A stretch of 7,151 nt of DNA from Burkholderiales bacterium RIFCSPHIGHO2_12_FULL_61_11 (GTDB lineage Bacteria > Pseudomonadota > Gammaproteobacteria > Burkholderiales > Burkholderiaceae_C): assembly GCA_001770785.1 (NCBI GenBank), contig MERZ01000129.1:1-7151 (forward strand). The letters are read 5' to 3'. Position 1 is the first letter of the stretch, and each line of letters opens with the position of its first letter. This document shows, in pieces, positions 6,580-7,151 of this stretch. The notes below the pieces were generated by a model that was not told the DNA's origin, made no database searches, and was given only the letters and a program-made list of their open reading frames with translations. Made by a program: the position numbers and the translations under genes.

Positions 6580-7151
6580 TTATGATTTCTGTAGTTTGGT
6601 GATTAACGGGATGAGGGTCTCGCTCAATACTTTCGGCGTGATCGCTCCGATATGTTTATAGGCAATACGGCCCGCGCGGTCGATGACAAAGGTTTCGGGT
6701 ACGCCGTAAACGCCCCAATCAATTCCCACCCGGCCGTCGATGTCCGCCCCTGTTCGCGTATAAGGATCCCCCAGTTGATCCAACCAAGCCTGCGCATCAT
6801 CAGGCTTGTCTTTGTAGTTCAAGCCGTGCACCGGCACAATGCCCTTTTTGCTGAATTCCATCCACAACGGATGTTCTTCGCGACAGGCAACGCACCAGGA
6901 GGCAAACACGTTGACGAGCGAGACTTGACCGCGTAGGTCAGCAGTGGCAAGTCCAGGAGATCGTCCTTTAACCGCTGGCAGGTTGAATTCAGGCACCATC
7001 TTGCCAATTAAAGGCGAGGGGACTTCACGGGGGTCCATGGTGAGCCCAATGGCAAGAAACACTCCCATCACGAGAAAAACCAGGAGTGGTATGTAGCCTG
7101 CCAGCCGCGTACGCCTCCGCGGCGCGTATGGGTCAACAGCGATGATGTCTT
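6580..7151 (-). CDS. dsbE: CcmG/DsbE-type periplasmic thioredoxin (5' partial)
   Basis: This is a membrane-tethered thioredoxin-like protein of cytochrome c maturation that reduces the disulfide of apocytochrome c or of its chaperone before haem attachment, and is itself kept reduced by CcdA. The frame stays open from the GTG at 7071 to the right edge with no stop and no ATG, GTG or TTG start codon before the edge, so the gene continues beyond the window and the internal GTG is not the true start. About 189 codons are visible. A membrane anchor (about visible residues 18-36, LAGYIPLLVFLVMGVFLAIGL) is followed by the family signature LIGKMVPEFNLP, the active site Trp-Cys-Val-Ala-Cys (Cys86 and Cys89 of the visible part) and the cis-proline motif GVPETFVID. 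The extra acidic surface (GVYGVPETF context and long insert before it) is typical of CcmG rather than plain thioredoxin. It precedes ccdA on the same strand. Confidence 0.93.
   Translation of the reverse strand, partial: DIIAVDPYAPRRRTRLAGYIPLLVFLVMGVFLAIGLTMDPREVPSPLIGKMVPEFNLPAVKGRSPGLATADLRGQVSLVNVFASWCVACREEHPLWMEFSKKGIVPVHGLNYKDKPDDAQAWLDQLGDPYTRTGADIDGRVGIDWGVYGVPETFVIDRAGRIAYKHIGAITPKVLSETLIPLITKLQKS

Noticed and set aside
7069..7071. GTG as start of the CcmG/DsbE-like gene
   Set aside because: It falls within the membrane anchor; the open frame continues to the right edge with a basic segment and further hydrophobic residues that belong to the same anchor.

Overview
The window reads as a proteobacterial chromosome segment, most likely betaproteobacterial or a related gammaproteobacterium. 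I infer this from moderately high G+C, Gram-negative envelope genes (periplasmic DsbA-like protein, CcmG/DsbE and CcdA of cytochrome c maturation) and a CusR/CopR-type response regulator very close to the enterobacterial CusR pattern. No tool was run, so the taxonomic guess rests on protein style only.

Layout. (1) 1-702, plus strand: the 3' part of a heavy-metal-type OmpR-family response regulator, cut by the left edge. It carries an unusual C-terminal tail and no sensor kinase follows it. (2) 867-3443, plus strand: a LemA protein and a long HtpX-like M48 metalloprotease, 30 bases apart, a probable envelope quality-control pair. (3) 3444-3696: a regulatory intergenic region. It holds a perfect inverted repeat (ATTACA-GGAA-TGTAAT) of the CusR/HprR/CopR operator type, a possible promoter, and a possible nine-codon leader ORF that overlaps the next start codon. 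(4) 3697-5603, plus strand: a three-gene module of a Sec-exported DsbA/Com1-like thioredoxin-fold protein (CPFC), an unrecognised polytopic membrane protein with an intramembrane CAAC motif, and a membrane-anchored monohaem cytochrome c with a His-rich segment near its Met ligand. (5) 5604-5760: a short gap that encodes, on the minus strand, a decayed-looking histidine-kinase N-box segment. (6) 5761-7151, minus strand: ccdA preceded by a ccmG/dsbE-type thioredoxin gene that runs off the right edge. Both belong to the reductive arm of cytochrome c maturation.

How it may fit together. Module 4 plus region 6 gathers an oxidase/isomerase-like thiol protein, a CXXC membrane protein, a c-type cytochrome, and the CcdA-CcmG pathway that keeps apocytochrome CXXCH thiols reduced. 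The operator-like repeat suggests that module 4 is switched on by a metal- or redox-responsive two-component regulator, possibly the one at the left edge. In function this recalls Scs-type copper-stress thiol systems, but the gene content is different. The link is an inference and the CAAC membrane protein is the least explained part.
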